From NCBI RefSeq assembly GCF_030063305.1, contig NZ_JASISV010000004.1, positions 62,001 to 126,000 of the forward strand: a stretch of DNA of 64,000 bases, written 5' to 3'. Both the position numbers and the translations under genes were made by a program. The notes under the pieces were generated by a model. The model ran no database searches, was not told the DNA's origin, and was given only the letters and a program-made list of their open reading frames with translations. The number at the start of each line of letters is the position of its first letter. The stretch's first letter is position 1. Below are positions 43,634 to 53,732 of the stretch, piece after piece. The stretch comes from Salinibacterium sp. G-O1 (GTDB taxonomy: Bacteria > Actinomycetota > Actinomycetes > Actinomycetales > Microbacteriaceae).

Positions 43634-44656
43634 ATGGTCCGCGGTCGGGTAACCCTGAATCAGGTGGCTGAGCGAGCCGGTGTTTCGCCGGCGACGGTGT
43701 CGAAGGTGATGAACGGCCGGGTCGGAGTGGGAGCCGCAACCCGCGAAGCTATCGAGAAGCTGGTCGATGAGCTCGGATATGTCGGCATAAGCGAAACGGA
43801 ACGACCGATCCGGAGGCAACGGGATCCGCTCGTTGAGTTGATTATCGATTCCTTCGAAAACCCATACTCGCTGATGATCATCGCTGGGGCGACGACCGCT
43901 GCCGAGACATCCGGGGTGACCATCGCCACAGGGCGGCTGACAACTCCCGCTCGGGAAGACCCCGTGCGTTGGGCCGAGCGCATCGCACGAAGCGGTCGGG
44001 TCGGAGTGGTCGAGGTTACGTCGAGGTTTTCTACCGCCCGGGAGGCCGCGCTGCGTGCCGTCGGCCTGCCCGCCGTCTTCATCGATCCTCTCGATGTGCC
44101 ACGGGTCGCGGTGTACAGCGTCGGCGCCACCAATTGGGCTGGTGGCGTTGACGCGACGCGTCATCTTGCCGCGTTGGGGCACCGGAGGATTGCGTTCATC
44201 GGCGGTGCGACGGGGGCGGCGTGTGACCTCGCGCGCCGGCAAGGTTACGCCACGGCGCTCGAGGAATATGGTCTGCCCTACGACCCGAGCCTCGTCGTTG
44301 ACGGTTCCAGGAGCTTTGACGAGGGAGGGGCGATCACTGCCGCCCTGCTTTCCCAGCGCAACCCACCTACCGCGATCTTCACCTCCAGCGATGTGACAGC
44401 CCTTGGCGCCTTGGATGCGGCCCGAAAGCTCGGGGTCTCGGTGCCAGACCAATTGAGCATCGTCGGGTTCGACGACATCCCTTTCACGTCGATGTCGCCG
44501 CCGCCTCTCACAACAGTTCACCAGCCCATCCGTGAGATCGGGCAGGCTGCTGTCGCCATGGTCATGGGGCTCGCCGCGGGGCAACCTCCGCCCACCAGAC
44601 GGATCGAACTCGCCACGCATCTGGTGGTCAGAGGCTCGACGGCTCCGCGCCCATAA
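43634..44656 (+). CDS. LacI-family transcriptional regulator
   Basis: 340 residues. The HTH is TLNQVAERAGVSPATVSKVMNG. The effector domain has IIDSFENPYSLMIIAG, RRIAFIGG, TAIFTSSDVTALGALDAARK and LSIVGFDDIPF, closing with ELATHLVVRGST. It is divergent from the glycosidase/dehydrogenase cluster, and two AAATAATTTCG operators lie just upstream. Its C-terminal third resembles the remnant at 40635-41174, so the remnant may be a former paralogue. Confidence 0.93.
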   Translation: MVRGRVTLNQVAERAGVSPATVSKVMNGRVGVGAATREAIEKLVDELGYVGISETERPIRRQRDPLVELIIDSFENPYSLMIIAGATTAAETSGVTIATGRLTTPAREDPVRWAERIARSGRVGVVEVTSRFSTAREAALRAVGLPAVFIDPLDVPRVAVYSVGATNWAGGVDATRHLAALGHRRIAFIGGATGAACDLARRQGYATALEEYGLPYDPSLVVDGSRSFDEGGAITAALLSQRNPPTAIFTSSDVTALGALDAARKLGVSVPDQLSIVGFDDIPFTSMSPPPLTTVHQPIREIGQAAVAMVMGLAAGQPPPTRRIELATHLVVRGSTAPRP

Positions 44657-44698
44657 CTTTTTTCGCCACTTGGAATCCTCACCAGAAAGAAGACCCCG

Positions 44699-45001
44699 AT
44701 GATCGAACACACAGTCTGCTTCTCGCTCCTGCACGACGCAGGGAGTGCCGAAGAGAAAGAGTTTTTGCAGGCGGCGGTCACCGACCTGGCTCCAATCCAG
44801 GGGGTCGAGCACTTCAGGGTCGCGCGACAGATCAGCGCACAGAGTGATTTCCGCTGGCAATTGTCGATGCAGTTCGTTGACGATGATGCGTACCGGGCCT
44901 ACAACGAGCATCCCGACCACCAGAAATTTGTGGGCACTAGGTGGGCGACTGAGGTGGTGAAGTTTCAGGAATTGGACTTCATCGCCGAAACTCCGAGCTG
45001 A
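44699..45001 (+). CDS. Dabb-family (stress-responsive alpha/beta-barrel) protein
   Basis: 100 residues, the usual length of a single Dabb ferredoxin-like domain. It begins IEHTVCFSLLH, where the family has a conserved His, and contains DLAPIQGVEHFRV and YRAYNEHPDHQKFV, the second family signature. Dabb proteins dimerise into a barrel; several occur in sugar or polyketide clusters but their role is mostly unknown. It follows the LacI gene by 42 bp on the same strand, probably in one transcript. Confidence 0.87.
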   Translation: MIEHTVCFSLLHDAGSAEEKEFLQAAVTDLAPIQGVEHFRVARQISAQSDFRWQLSMQFVDDDAYRAYNEHPDHQKFVGTRWATEVVKFQELDFIAETPS

Positions 45002-45132
45002 TCCTCGAGTGCACGAGGGGCCCCTCGGTCTGAACTGAGGCGGCTCTCGCGCTTGCCTATCGGTGGAGCACCGAGCAGACTGAGGGCACTCACCACGCGC
45101 AAAGTTGCGCGAACAGGGAGAGGGGATGCGTC

Positions 45133-45975
45133 ATGGCAGACACCGGATCGATGCGGTTGCCGCGCCGGTCCGCGTATTTCGTTTCGGGGGGAACGGGAAT
45201 CACCGCTGAAACTCTCGGCAACGCACTGCTGGCGAATTTTCCCGGCATCAGTTTCAAGCGTCACACTGTTCCCTTTGTCGATTCCCTCGCGCAAGTGGAG
45301 AAATTCAACGCCGAGGTCGGTCGATCCGTTGCTGCAGGCGAAGGGCCGCTGGTCTTCTCCACTGTCAAACAGCCGTCGTTGCGCACGGCGTTGGCGCACT
45401 GCGAGGCGCCACTGATCGATCTTCTGGCCGGTCACCTGCCTGAGGTCGAAGAAGCACTCGGAACGACCGCGTCAGACCAGTTGGGTCCGTACCACGGTGT
45501 GGGCAACATGAACGATTACCTGCAGCGCATGCGAGCGGTCGAGTACGCCATCGAACATGACGATGGACAGAGCTCCCGGGCGCTGGATGTAGCGGACGTC
45601 ATCATCATCGCGCCGTCGAGGTGCGGCAAAACGCCGACGACCATGTACCTCGCGTTGCAACACGGACTCCTCGTCGCCAACTATCCGCTGACCGACGACG
45701 ACTTTCCGACGGAAAATCTCCCCGGGAAGGTCGCGCTGTACGGCGCGCGCTGTTTCGGGCTGACGACGACCCCGCTGCGGCTGAGCCAGGTGCGGCACGA
45801 ACGCAAACCCAACTCCCGATACTCCAGCCTGGCGCAATCGACGATCGAAGTGCGCCGAGCGGAAGACCTCTACCGCCGCAACAACATCCCGTACGTCAAC
45901 TCCTCCACCAAGAGCGTCGAAGAGATGTCGGCGGTCATCATGCAGGCCCTGCAACTTCGCGAGTACGCACTGTAA
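45133..45975 (+). CDS. ppsR: PEP synthase regulatory protein (bifunctional kinase/pyrophosphorylase, DUF299)
   Basis: 280 residues. The family signature loop is [15 protein letters not shown] (P-loop-like) and the N-terminus is [19 protein letters not shown]. It inactivates PEP synthase by ADP-dependent phosphorylation of a Thr next to the catalytic His and reactivates it by phosphorolysis. It lies 20 bp upstream of ppsA, its expected target. ATG 45133 has GGGAGAGGGG upstream. Confidence 0.94.
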   Translation: MADTGSMRLPRRSAYFVSGGTGITAETLGNALLANFPGISFKRHTVPFVDSLAQVEKFNAEVGRSVAAGEGPLVFSTVKQPSLRTALAHCEAPLIDLLAGHLPEVEEALGTTASDQLGPYHGVGNMNDYLQRMRAVEYAIEHDDGQSSRALDVADVIIIAPSRCGKTPTTMYLALQHGLLVANYPLTDDDFPTENLPGKVALYGARCFGLTTTPLRLSQVRHERKPNSRYSSLAQSTIEVRRAEDLYRRNNIPYVNSSTKSVEEMSAVIMQALQLREYAL

Positions 45976-45995
45976 ACCATCAAGAAAGGCGCGCC

Positions 45996-48368
45996 ATGAC
46001 GAGCATCATGTGGTTCAACGAAATCGGCATGAACGACCTCCCCCAGGTGGGAGGTAAGAACGCGTCGCTCGGCGAGATGGTGTCGAACCTGTCGTCGGCC
46101 GGAGTTCACGTGCCAGGGGGCTTCGCGACCACGTCGGATGCGTACCGAAGTTTTCTCGCGAAGGACGGACTGGAAGACCGGATCCGCGAGCTCGTCAATT
46201 CCTTCGACGTCGACGATGTCGTGACCCTCGCCAACGTCGGCGCAACGATACGGCAATGGATCGAGGACCAGCCGTTCCCCGAGGATCTCGAAGCGGGCAT
46301 CCGATCTGGGTATGAGCAGTTGATTGCGAATGATCCCGATCCGAGTTCGGTGACTTGGGCTGTGCGCTCCAGCGCCACGGCCGAGGACCTCCCCGACGCA
46401 TCCTTCGCCGGGCAGCAAGAGACCTTCCTCAACATCGGCGGAATCGACAATATCCTTCACGCTGTGAAGATCGTGTTCTCATCGCTCTACAACGATCGAG
46501 CGATCTCGTACCGAGTGCATCACGGATTCGACCACCACGACGTCGCACTCTCCGCCGGCGTGCAACGGATGGTTCGCTCCGACATCGCCTCATCGGGTGT
46601 GATGTTCACCATCGACACCGAATCAGGTTTCGACAAGGCGGTGTTTATCACCAGCTCCTACGGCCTCGGCGAAGCCGTGGTTCAGGGCGCGGTCAACCCC
46701 GACGAGTTCTACGTCTACAAACCAGCCCTCGAGGCCGGACGCCCCGCCATCCTGAAGCGCACAGTCGGCGAAAAGGCCATTGCGATGCGGTACGGCGACG
46801 GCCAGAACGCGGGCGGCTCCACTGTCTTTGAAGACGTACCGGTATCCGATCGCACACTGTTGAGCATCACCGATGATGAGGTCGAGCAGCTTGCTCGGCA
46901 GGCCGTCACGATCGAGAAGCACTACGGCCGGCCCATGGACATCGAGTGGGGTAAAGACGGCATCGACGGGCAGTTGTACATCCTGCAGGCTCGCCCCGAG
47001 ACCGTCGTGTCACGCGAAGAGGGAAACGTCATTCGCCGTTTCGTCCTGAGCACCAACGGCGCATCCATCCTCGCCACCGGGCGCGCGATCGGGCAAAAGA
47101 TCGGAGCGGGCGCGGTCACCGTGCTCAGCAGCATCGACCAGATGGAGCATTTCGTTCCCGGCAATGTGCTCGTCGCCGACATGACCGATCCCGACTGGGA
47201 GCCGATCATGAAGCGCGCCTCAGCGATCGTGACCAATCGCGGAGGGCGCACCTGTCACGCGGCGATCATCGCCAGGGAACTGGGCATCCCCGCGGTCGTC
47301 GGCACCGGCGACGCGACCGAGATCCTGGCCGATGGTCAGGAGGTCACGGTCTCGTGTGCGGAGGGCGACGACGGACAGGTGTACGAAGGCGTGCTCGAGT
47401 TCAGGGAGGAGCTGACCCGGCTCGATGAGATGCCCGACATCCCCGTCAAGATCATGATGAATGTCGGAACCCCCGACCAGGCGTTCTCGTTCTCGAAACT
47501 TCCCAACCGCGGTATCGGACTGGCCCGGCTCGAGTTCATCATCAACCGGCAGATCGGCATCCACCCCCGCGCGCTGCTCGATTTCGACACGCTTGAGGGA
47601 GACGTGAAGCAGCAGATCGCCGACCGGATCGCCGCATACCCGTCCGCGCGTGAATTCTTCGTGCAGCGCGTCGCCGAAGGAGTCTCGATGCTCGCGGCCG
47701 CCTTCGCTCCGGAGCCGGTGATCGTTCGGATGTCCGACTTCAAATCCAACGAATACGCCAACCTCATCGGCGGCGACCTCTACGAGCCCCACGAGGAGAA
47801 CCCGATGCTCGGGTGGCGTGGGGCCTCGAGGTACATCTCGCCGGACTTCCGCGAATGCTTCGACATGGAATGTGAGGCGTTGAAGTGGGTGCGCGACGAG
47901 ATGGGGCTGACGAACGTTCGCATCATGATCCCGTTCGTCCGCACCGTCGCGGAGGCCGAAGCGACCATCCAGCTGCTGGCCGAAAATGGCCTGCGACGCG
48001 GAGAAAACGGCCTCGAGGTCGTGATGATGTGCGAGATCCCGTCCAACGCCCTGCTGGCCGATGAATTCCTCGACCACTTCGACGGGTTCTCCATCGGTTC
48101 CAATGACATGACCCAATTGACGCTGGGTCTGGACCGCGATTCCTCACTCGTCGCGGCGACGTTCGATGAACGAGACCCAGCGGTATTGAAGCTGCTATCC
48201 ATGGCGATCGAGGCCTGCCTGCGCCGGGGTAAGTATGTGGGCATCTGCGGCCAGGGGCCGTCGGATCATCCCGATCTCGCGGAATGGCTCCTCGGCCAGG
48301 GGATCGAATCGATGTCGCTGAATCCCGACACGGTCGTGGAGACCTGGACCAGATTGTCGAAGGTGTGA
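45996..48368 (+). CDS. ppsA: Phosphoenolpyruvate synthase
   Basis: 790 residues, as in E. coli (792). The N-terminal ATP-grasp domain begins with [14 protein letters not shown] and contains [20 protein letters not shown]. The swivelling phosphohistidine domain has [14 protein letters not shown], with the catalytic His at residue 421, the same number as in E. coli. The C-terminal PEP/pyruvate barrel ends in [16 protein letters not shown]. It converts pyruvate and ATP to PEP, AMP and Pi for gluconeogenesis. ATG 45996 follows AGAAAGGC; upstream open frame is a shadow of ppsR. It lies between ppsR and adk. Confidence 0.96.
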   Translation: MTSIMWFNEIGMNDLPQVGGKNASLGEMVSNLSSAGVHVPGGFATTSDAYRSFLAKDGLEDRIRELVNSFDVDDVVTLANVGATIRQWIEDQPFPEDLEAGIRSGYEQLIANDPDPSSVTWAVRSSATAEDLPDASFAGQQETFLNIGGIDNILHAVKIVFSSLYNDRAISYRVHHGFDHHDVALSAGVQRMVRSDIASSGVMFTIDTESGFDKAVFITSSYGLGEAVVQGAVNPDEFYVYKPALEAGRPAILKRTVGEKAIAMRYGDGQNAGGSTVFEDVPVSDRTLLSITDDEVEQLARQAVTIEKHYGRPMDIEWGKDGIDGQLYILQARPETVVSREEGNVIRRFVLSTNGASILATGRAIGQKIGAGAVTVLSSIDQMEHFVPGNVLVADMTDPDWEPIMKRASAIVTNRGGRTCHAAIIARELGIPAVVGTGDATEILADGQEVTVSCAEGDDGQVYEGVLEFREELTRLDEMPDIPVKIMMNVGTPDQAFSFSKLPNRGIGLARLEFIINRQIGIHPRALLDFDTLEGDVKQQIADRIAAYPSAREFFVQRVAEGVSMLAAAFAPEPVIVRMSDFKSNEYANLIGGDLYEPHEENPMLGWRGASRYISPDFRECFDMECEALKWVRDEMGLTNVRIMIPFVRTVAEAEATIQLLAENGLRRGENGLEVVMMCEIPSNALLADEFLDHFDGFSIGSNDMTQLTLGLDRDSSLVAATFDERDPAVLKLLSMAIEACLRRGKYVGICGQGPSDHPDLAEWLLGQGIESMSLNPDTVVETWTRLSKV

Positions 48369-48369
48369 C

Positions 48370-48954
48370 GTGATCCGGCTACTCATCGTTGGGCCGCCCG
48401 GCTCCGGGAAAGGCACCCAGGCGGCTGCCATCGCGGATCAGTACGGCGTGCCTGCGATCGCGACCGGAGATATCTTCCGATCCAACATTCGCGAGGGCAC
48501 CGATCTCGGCCTTCGGGTCAAGGAGGTTGTGGCAGCCGGCGACTATGTCCCCGACGAACTGACCAACGCTCTCGTCGATGAACGCCTGCACGAGGATGAT
48601 GCTCTCGACGGATTTCTGCTCGACGGCTATCCGAGAACCATCGACCAGGTCACGTTCCTCGATGAGCTTCTGGCGCGACGCGGCCAGGACCTGGAGGCGG
48701 TCATCCTGCTGATCGTAGACACCGACGAGGTCGTGCGCCGCCTGCAACAGCGGTCCAGTGAGCAAGGACGGGCGGACGACTCAGAGACTGCCATCCGGCA
48801 TCGCCAGGAGGTGTTCATGCACGAGACGGCCGCAGTGATCGACCACTACCGCGAGCGGGGCATCGTCATCGAGATCGATGCCCTCGGATCGGTGGATGAC
48901 GTTGCCGCGCGAATCAGTGCCGGGTTGGCATCCCGGGGGATCAGTCCATCCTGA
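48370..48954 (+). CDS. adk: Adenylate kinase (short-lid form)
   Basis: 194 residues. The P-loop is [11 protein letters not shown], the AMP-binding segments are [17 protein letters not shown] and [11 protein letters not shown], and the lid is the short actinobacterial type ([12 protein letters not shown]). It converts AMP + ATP to 2 ADP. The GTG start lies 1 base after the ppsA stop. In this operon its likely purpose is to remove the AMP made by PpsA and supply ADP, which PpsR uses. It may be a second adk, since the usual one lies with secY in ribosomal operons. Confidence 0.93.
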   Translation: MIRLLIVGPPGSGKGTQAAAIADQYGVPAIATGDIFRSNIREGTDLGLRVKEVVAAGDYVPDELTNALVDERLHEDDALDGFLLDGYPRTIDQVTFLDELLARRGQDLEAVILLIVDTDEVVRRLQQRSSEQGRADDSETAIRHRQEVFMHETAAVIDHYRERGIVIEIDALGSVDDVAARISAGLASRGISPS

Positions 48955-48976
48955 TCAGCCGGGGGCCGCGCCCGCG

Positions 48977-49417
48977 TCACGCGTGAGTGGTCTCGAAGTC
49001 CTCGAAGATGAGGGCCGTCTTCGTGGCCCGCACGGCCGGAATCGCCTGCAGTTCTTCGAGGACGACCCGCCGCAGGTCGCCGTTGTCGCGCGCTCGCACG
49101 AGAATCATCACGTCGTAGTCGCCGCCGACGAGCGCGACGTGCACCACCTCGGGTATCTGGGAGAGGCGCGCTCGTATCTCCTGCCATGAGGCCTGTTCGA
49201 CTGTCAGGGTCACATAGGCCGAGGAGTGTTGGCCGGCAAGAACGGGGTCGACTCGCGCCCCAAAACCGATAATGACGCCGGATTCGATGAGGCGCTTGAC
49301 TCGCGCATAGGCATTCGCCCGAGAGATGTGGGTTGCCTGCGCAACCGCGCTCACCGACGCTCGGCCGTCTTTGCGCAGTTCGGCAAGGACCCGAAAATCG
49401 ACTTCGTCCAAGTCCAC
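48977..49417 (-). CDS. Lrp/AsnC-family transcriptional regulator
   Basis: 146 residues. The HTH domain is DEVDFRVLAELRKDGRASVS with VAQATHISRANAYARVKRL, and the RAM ligand domain contains VHVALVGGDYDVMILVRA. It is divergent from the 2-oxoacid dehydrogenase operon with a 173-bp gap, as BkdR is in other bacteria, so branched-chain amino acids are the likely effectors (inference). The 3' end faces adk with a 22-bp gap. Confidence 0.92.
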   Translation of the reverse strand: MDLDEVDFRVLAELRKDGRASVSAVAQATHISRANAYARVKRLIESGVIIGFGARVDPVLAGQHSSAYVTLTVEQASWQEIRARLSQIPEVVHVALVGGDYDVMILVRARDNGDLRRVVLEELQAIPAVRATKTALIFEDFETTHA

Positions 49418-49590
49418 AGGTGAATCCCCTCGGTCGCTGGCTGGTTGCGCAGAACTATTTGCTCAATTTAGCTCGACGGAGCTCTTTTCGTCCAATACCA
49501 CGCGCATTCATTGCGACGCTATGGCGTGCAGGGCGATGCTTAATGTTCAAAGCGTCCACAAGACGTAGGTGTCGACCAACGGAGATCGCC

Positions 49591-50685
49591 ATGCCCGACC
49601 GCACACTGCTGCCGCGAAATGTTCCGGTTCAGTTGATCGATGCCGCTGGAACAGAGCACCCGGATGAGGTCTACCCCACCGCGAGCCCGGCGGTACTCAC
49701 GGAGGGTTACCGCTCGCTTGTGATCTCGAGGCGGGTTAACGACCAGTGCTATTCCCTGGTGCGACAGGGGCGACTCGCCGTCTATCCATCGTCACAGGGT
49801 CAGGAAGCCTGCCAGGTGGCCGCGGTGTCTGTGCTTGACGACGGGGACTGGCTGTTCCCGACCTACCGGGATTCGGTCGCGGTGATGCTGCGTGGGGTCG
49901 CGCCGGCGGACGCGATGACGCTGCTGAAGGGCGACTGGCACTGCGGCTACAACCCGCACGAGTTCAGGGTGGCGCCGCAATCGACTCCGCTGGCAACGCA
50001 GCTCCTTCACGCGGTCGGCTTCGCCCACGCGGCCGTGCTGAAGGGTGAGCCCACGGTCGTCGTGGCCCTGTGCGGCGAGGGCGCAACAAGCGAGGGTGAC
50101 TTCCACGAGGCCATGAACTTCGCCGCCGTTTTTCACCTGCCGGTCGTCTTCTTCGTGCAGAACAACCGGTTCGCCATCTCCGTGCCGCTCTCCCGCCAGA
50201 GCGCCGCCGAATCGCTCGCGCACAAAGCTGTGGGGTACGGGATGCCCGGTGAGCAGGTCGACGGAAACGACCTCGCCGCACTGCTCGCGGTGTTGGGTTC
50301 GGCGGTGGATCGCGCCCGCGCCGGCGGCGGCCCGTCCCTCGTGGAGGCCCACACGTACCGGATGCAGGCACACACCAACGCCGACGACGACACGCGCTAC
50401 CGTGACAGCGCGGAGGTTCAGGAGTGGGTCGCCCGCGATCCCCTCGTACGGTTGCGGTCGTACCTCCGCGGCAAGGACGCGCTCGATGACACGACAGAAG
50501 CCGCGTTCGCCGCGGAGGCCGACGAGGTCGCTGCGACGCTGCGAACGGCACTCAATGCCGACATCGCACCGGATGCCGCCGAGCTGTTCCGTCACGTCTA
50601 CGCCACCAGCACGCCGCAACTTGAAGAACAGTGGGCCTCACTTCAGGGTGAACTCGAGCGATCAGCGGAGGGGACGACACCGTGA
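49591..50685 (+). CDS. bkdA: 2-oxoacid (branched-chain) dehydrogenase E1 alpha subunit
   Basis: 364 residues. The ThDP motif is ALCGEGATSEGDFHEAMNFA ending in VQNN. YPSSQGQEACQVA and TYRDSVAVMLRG are E1-alpha signatures, and the phosphorylation-loop region YRMQAHTNADDDTRYR is present. With E1 beta and E2 it decarboxylates branched-chain 2-keto acids or pyruvate; the Lrp neighbour and separate alpha/beta subunits favour the branched-chain substrates. ATG 49591 has GGAG at 49581. It overlaps E1 beta by 4 nt. Confidence 0.9.
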   Translation: MPDRTLLPRNVPVQLIDAAGTEHPDEVYPTASPAVLTEGYRSLVISRRVNDQCYSLVRQGRLAVYPSSQGQEACQVAAVSVLDDGDWLFPTYRDSVAVMLRGVAPADAMTLLKGDWHCGYNPHEFRVAPQSTPLATQLLHAVGFAHAAVLKGEPTVVVALCGEGATSEGDFHEAMNFAAVFHLPVVFFVQNNRFAISVPLSRQSAAESLAHKAVGYGMPGEQVDGNDLAALLAVLGSAVDRARAGGGPSLVEAHTYRMQAHTNADDDTRYRDSAEVQEWVARDPLVRLRSYLRGKDALDDTTEAAFAAEADEVAATLRTALNADIAPDAAELFRHVYATSTPQLEEQWASLQGELERSAEGTTP

Positions 50686-51698
50686 CCATGCTGAGAGAGG
50701 ATCAGCCGCAGGTCGGCGCCGGGGTGGAAACTCTGTCGATGGCTGCGGCCCTGAATCGGGCGCTCGCCGATGAACTGGCGGCCGACGACCGGGTCGTGGT
50801 GTTCGGCGAAGACATCGGGGCGCTGGGTGGCGTCTTCCGCATCACGGATGGCCTCACCGCCAGGTTCGGCGAGAAGCGCTGCTTCGACACTCCGATCGCT
50901 GAGGCGGGGATCGTGGGCAGCGCGGTGGGGATGGCGATGAACGGCCTGCGGCCCGTAGTCGAGATGCAGTTCGACGCCTTCGCATACCCGGCGTTCGAGC
51001 AGGTCGTGAGCCACGTCGCGAAGATGGGCAACCGTACTCGTGGCGCCGTGCGACTTCCCATCGTCATCCGGATTCCCTACGCGGGCGGCATCGGCGGGGT
51101 GGAGCACCACTGCGACTCCTCGGAGGCCTACTACGTGCACACCCCCGGCCTCACCGTCGTGGCGCCCTCGAATCCGCAGGACGCCTACAGCCTCCTCCGC
51201 GAAGCGATCCGCTTCCCCGATCCCGTCATCTTCCTTGAGCCGAAAAAGCTCTACTGGGCGAAGGGCAGTGTCGATGTCAGCAGCACCGCCACCATCGGCT
51301 CGGCACAAGTGGTCCGCGAGGGAACGGATGCCACCCTCATCGCCTACGGCACCTCGGTGCCTATCGCGCTGGAGGCGGCCGACGCTGCCGCGGCCGAGGG
51401 GCGCAGCCTTCAGGTCGTCGACCTTCGGACGCTGTCTCCGTTCGACGATGCCACGGTCGATGCCGCCGTGCGCTCCACCGGCCGAGCCGTGGTGATCGCC
51501 GAGGCACCAGGCTTCGCGAGCATGGCATCCGAAGTCGCCGCCCGCATCTCGGAGCGTTGCTTCTCGTGGCTTGAGGCCCCGGTGCGCCGGGTGACAGGCT
51601 TTGACATCCCCTATGCGCCGCCCAAGCTCGAACACTTCTATCTGCCCGACGTCGACCGTGTTCTGGATGCCGTCGATTCGCTCTATTGGGAGGACTGA
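50682..51698 (+). CDS. bkdB: 2-oxoacid (branched-chain) dehydrogenase E1 beta subunit
   Basis: 338 residues. Motifs are VVFGEDIGALGGVFRIT, FDTPIAEAGIVGSAVGMAMNG and RIPYAGGIGGVEHHCDSSEAY, all conserved in E1 beta, with the C-terminal transketolase-like domain (DATLIAYGTSVPIALEAA). It forms an alpha2-beta2 tetramer with the upstream gene product. The GTG at 50682 overlaps the E1 alpha stop (GTGA); an ATG 6 nt on is an alternative. Its stop overlaps the E2 start by one base. Confidence 0.93.
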   Translation: MTMLREDQPQVGAGVETLSMAAALNRALADELAADDRVVVFGEDIGALGGVFRITDGLTARFGEKRCFDTPIAEAGIVGSAVGMAMNGLRPVVEMQFDAFAYPAFEQVVSHVAKMGNRTRGAVRLPIVIRIPYAGGIGGVEHHCDSSEAYYVHTPGLTVVAPSNPQDAYSLLREAIRFPDPVIFLEPKKLYWAKGSVDVSSTATIGSAQVVREGTDATLIAYGTSVPIALEAADAAAAEGRSLQVVDLRTLSPFDDATVDAAVRSTGRAVVIAEAPGFASMASEVAARISERCFSWLEAPVRRVTGFDIPYAPPKLEHFYLPDVDRVLDAVDSLYWED

Positions 51699-52924
51699 TG
51701 GGCGTCAACGTGTTCCGTCTGCCCGACCTTGGTGAGGGCCTCACCGAGGCTGCCCTGGTGCGCTGGATCGTCGAGGTCGGAGATACCGTCGCCGTCGACC
51801 AGGCGATCGCCGAGGTCGAGACGGCAAAGAGCATCGTCGAAGTTCCGAGCCCATACGCCGGCACGGTGTCGGCACGTCATGGTGAGGAAGGGGAAGTGCT
51901 CGCTGTGGGCGCGCCGCTTCTCGAAGTGGATGACGGCGCCACCGGCTCCGGAAACGTGCTCATCGGCTACGGCACGAAAGAGCGCCAGGCGAGTGGCCGC
52001 ACTCGCCGCAGGGCGAACGGCGCCGCGCTCGTGCCGGCCGCGGCATCCGCAGAGCCAATGTCAGCCAGCAGCGGCCCGGTAGCCGTGCGCTCACCCATCG
52101 TGCGCAGGCTCGCACGGAGTTCAGGCGTCGACCTGCTCACGATCGAGCCGACAGCTCCGGATGGCGTCATCCGCCGTTCGGACGTGTTGAAGGCCGCTGC
52201 TGACACGACCGGCCCCCCGGAATCGGCGCCGGCCGAGCTTCAGGTGGTGCGCCGAGAACCGATGGGGATGCTGCGCAAGGCCGTCAGCGAGAGGCTGACC
52301 CGCAGTCGCACCGAGATTCCCGAGGCCACGATCTGGGTCGACGTCGACGCGACCGCGCTGTGGGAGTTGCGGCAGGCGATGGGCGACAGCCGCCCGTCGT
52401 TCACCGCCATCATCTCGAAGTTCGTGCTCATCGCCCTGGGGGAGTACCCGGTGCTCGCCGGTCGGCTGAGCGCGGACGGCTCCGAGATTGTCGAGTTCGA
52501 CGGCGTCAATCTGGGCGTTGCCGTCAATACGCCCCGCGGCCTCATGGTCCCGGTGCTGCGGCACGCCGAGCGCGACAGCATCGCTGCGCTCGACACGGGC
52601 ATTCGCCGTCTCGCCGACGACGCCCGCGAGGGGCGACTTGCCCCCGCGGAGCTATCGGGCTCGACCTTCACCCTCAACAACTACGGCGGCTTTGGGGTCG
52701 ACGGTTCAGCCGGGATCATCAACTACCCGGAAGTGGCCATGCTCGGCGTCGGCAGGATGATCGAGCGCCCCTGGGTTGTCGGTGGAGCAATAGTTCCGCG
52801 CCGCATCGTGCAGCTGGCCATGGTGTTCGACCACCGTGTCTGCGATGGTGGCTATGCGGCCGGTTTCCTCAGGTCGGTCGTCGACGCCATGGAGTCACCG
52901 GCGTCCCTGTTTTCCCGCATCTGA
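51698..52924 (+). CDS. bkdC: Dihydrolipoamide acyltransferase (E2) of the 2-oxoacid dehydrogenase complex
   Basis: 408 residues. The lipoyl domain (1-80) has the lipoylated Lys44 in EVETAKSIVEVPSP. A Gly/Arg-Thr linker leads to the peripheral-subunit-binding domain (about 130-165, SPIVRRLARSSGVDL). The catalytic domain ends with the active-site His379 and Asp383 in FDHRVCDGGYAAG. One lipoyl domain is usual for branched-chain E2. No E3 (lpd) gene follows, so E3 must come from another locus. The lipoate ligase at 13365-14414 could modify Lys44. Confidence 0.94.
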   Translation: MGVNVFRLPDLGEGLTEAALVRWIVEVGDTVAVDQAIAEVETAKSIVEVPSPYAGTVSARHGEEGEVLAVGAPLLEVDDGATGSGNVLIGYGTKERQASGRTRRRANGAALVPAAASAEPMSASSGPVAVRSPIVRRLARSSGVDLLTIEPTAPDGVIRRSDVLKAAADTTGPPESAPAELQVVRREPMGMLRKAVSERLTRSRTEIPEATIWVDVDATALWELRQAMGDSRPSFTAIISKFVLIALGEYPVLAGRLSADGSEIVEFDGVNLGVAVNTPRGLMVPVLRHAERDSIAALDTGIRRLADDAREGRLAPAELSGSTFTLNNYGGFGVDGSAGIINYPEVAMLGVGRMIERPWVVGGAIVPRRIVQLAMVFDHRVCDGGYAAGFLRSVVDAMESPASLFSRI

Positions 52925-52940
52925 GCGTCGCGTTGCCCGG

Positions 52941-53720
52941 TTAGGCGTTGCTGCCGCCGAACACGGGCTTGCGTTTCTGTTGGAAGGCGGCGAAGCCTTC
53001 GCGGTAGTCATCGCTGGCACACAGCTCGCCCTGGGCGGCGTTTTCGTCATCGACAGACGCCCATAGCCCGATCCGTTCGTCGCGCAGGCGGTGAACGAGT
53101 CGCTTGCTCGCAAGGAATGCGCCGGTCGCGCCGACGGCCGCGCGGTGCGCGCGCTCCCGAGCGAACTCGACGACCTCCGCCTCCGGCACCACTCGGCTGA
53201 ACAGCCCGAGCGCTACTGCCTCACTTCCGGACATCAACTCGGCCGTGTAGATCAGATCGAGGGTGCGGTGGGCACCCAGTCGCTCGAAGAACAGCGCGTG
53301 GCCTCCCGAGTCGAGGGTCGCCCCCAGGTTCGCGAACGGGGATCCGATCTTTGCCGAGTCGGCCACGTAGACCACGTCAGACGCGATCAGCAGCCCCAGC
53401 CCGACGCCGAGGCAGGCGCCGGTCGCGACCGCAAAGGTGGGCGCGGGAAACTCGTCAATCGTGCGCAGCAGGGGAGTCACGATGTTCGCCAGATACCCGG
53501 TCGCGTCGTCTGTGGCGGGGTCGACCCGCGAGATGTCGCGTCCCGCGCAGAACGCGCGGCCCTCACCGCGCAGCAGCACCGCGCGCACACCCGCCTCCCG
53601 GGCGCCGGCGTACGCCTCCGTCAGCCCATGAATCGCCTCCTCATCCAGCGAGTTCAGCTTGCCGGGATCGTTCAGCACGATTTCCGCGACAGCATCCGCA
53701 ATGTGCAGCTCGATCGGCAT
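52941..53720 (-). CDS. paaG: Enoyl-CoA hydratase/isomerase, probable 1,2-epoxyphenylacetyl-CoA isomerase
   Basis: 259 residues of the crotonase fold: oxyanion-hole segments AFCAGRDISRVDP and GACLGVGLGLLIASD. Asp137 in GATLDSGGHALF sits where E. coli PaaG has its catalytic Asp136, while ordinary hydratases have Ala/Pro-Gly there. This points to PaaG, which converts the ring epoxide to oxepin-CoA. It is the last gene of the paaABCDE run, 12 bp after paaE, which supports the role. Confidence 0.85.
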   Translation of the reverse strand: MPIELHIADAVAEIVLNDPGKLNSLDEEAIHGLTEAYAGAREAGVRAVLLRGEGRAFCAGRDISRVDPATDDATGYLANIVTPLLRTIDEFPAPTFAVATGACLGVGLGLLIASDVVYVADSAKIGSPFANLGATLDSGGHALFFERLGAHRTLDLIYTAELMSGSEAVALGLFSRVVPEAEVVEFARERAHRAAVGATGAFLASKRLVHRLRDERIGLWASVDDENAAQGELCASDDYREGFAAFQQKRKPVFGGSNA

Positions 53721-53732
53721 GGGGCCTCCGGG

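Noticed and set aside
37393-45001. Genomic island inserted at tRNA-Ser(GCU)
   Set aside because: The variable glycosidase cluster begins next to the tRNA, but I found no integrase and no second copy of the tRNA 3' end, and a normal terminator follows the tRNA.
45004-45019. CCTCG/CGAGG hairpin after the Dabb gene as a terminator
   Set aside because: Short stem without a T-run; could be structural but cannot be supported.
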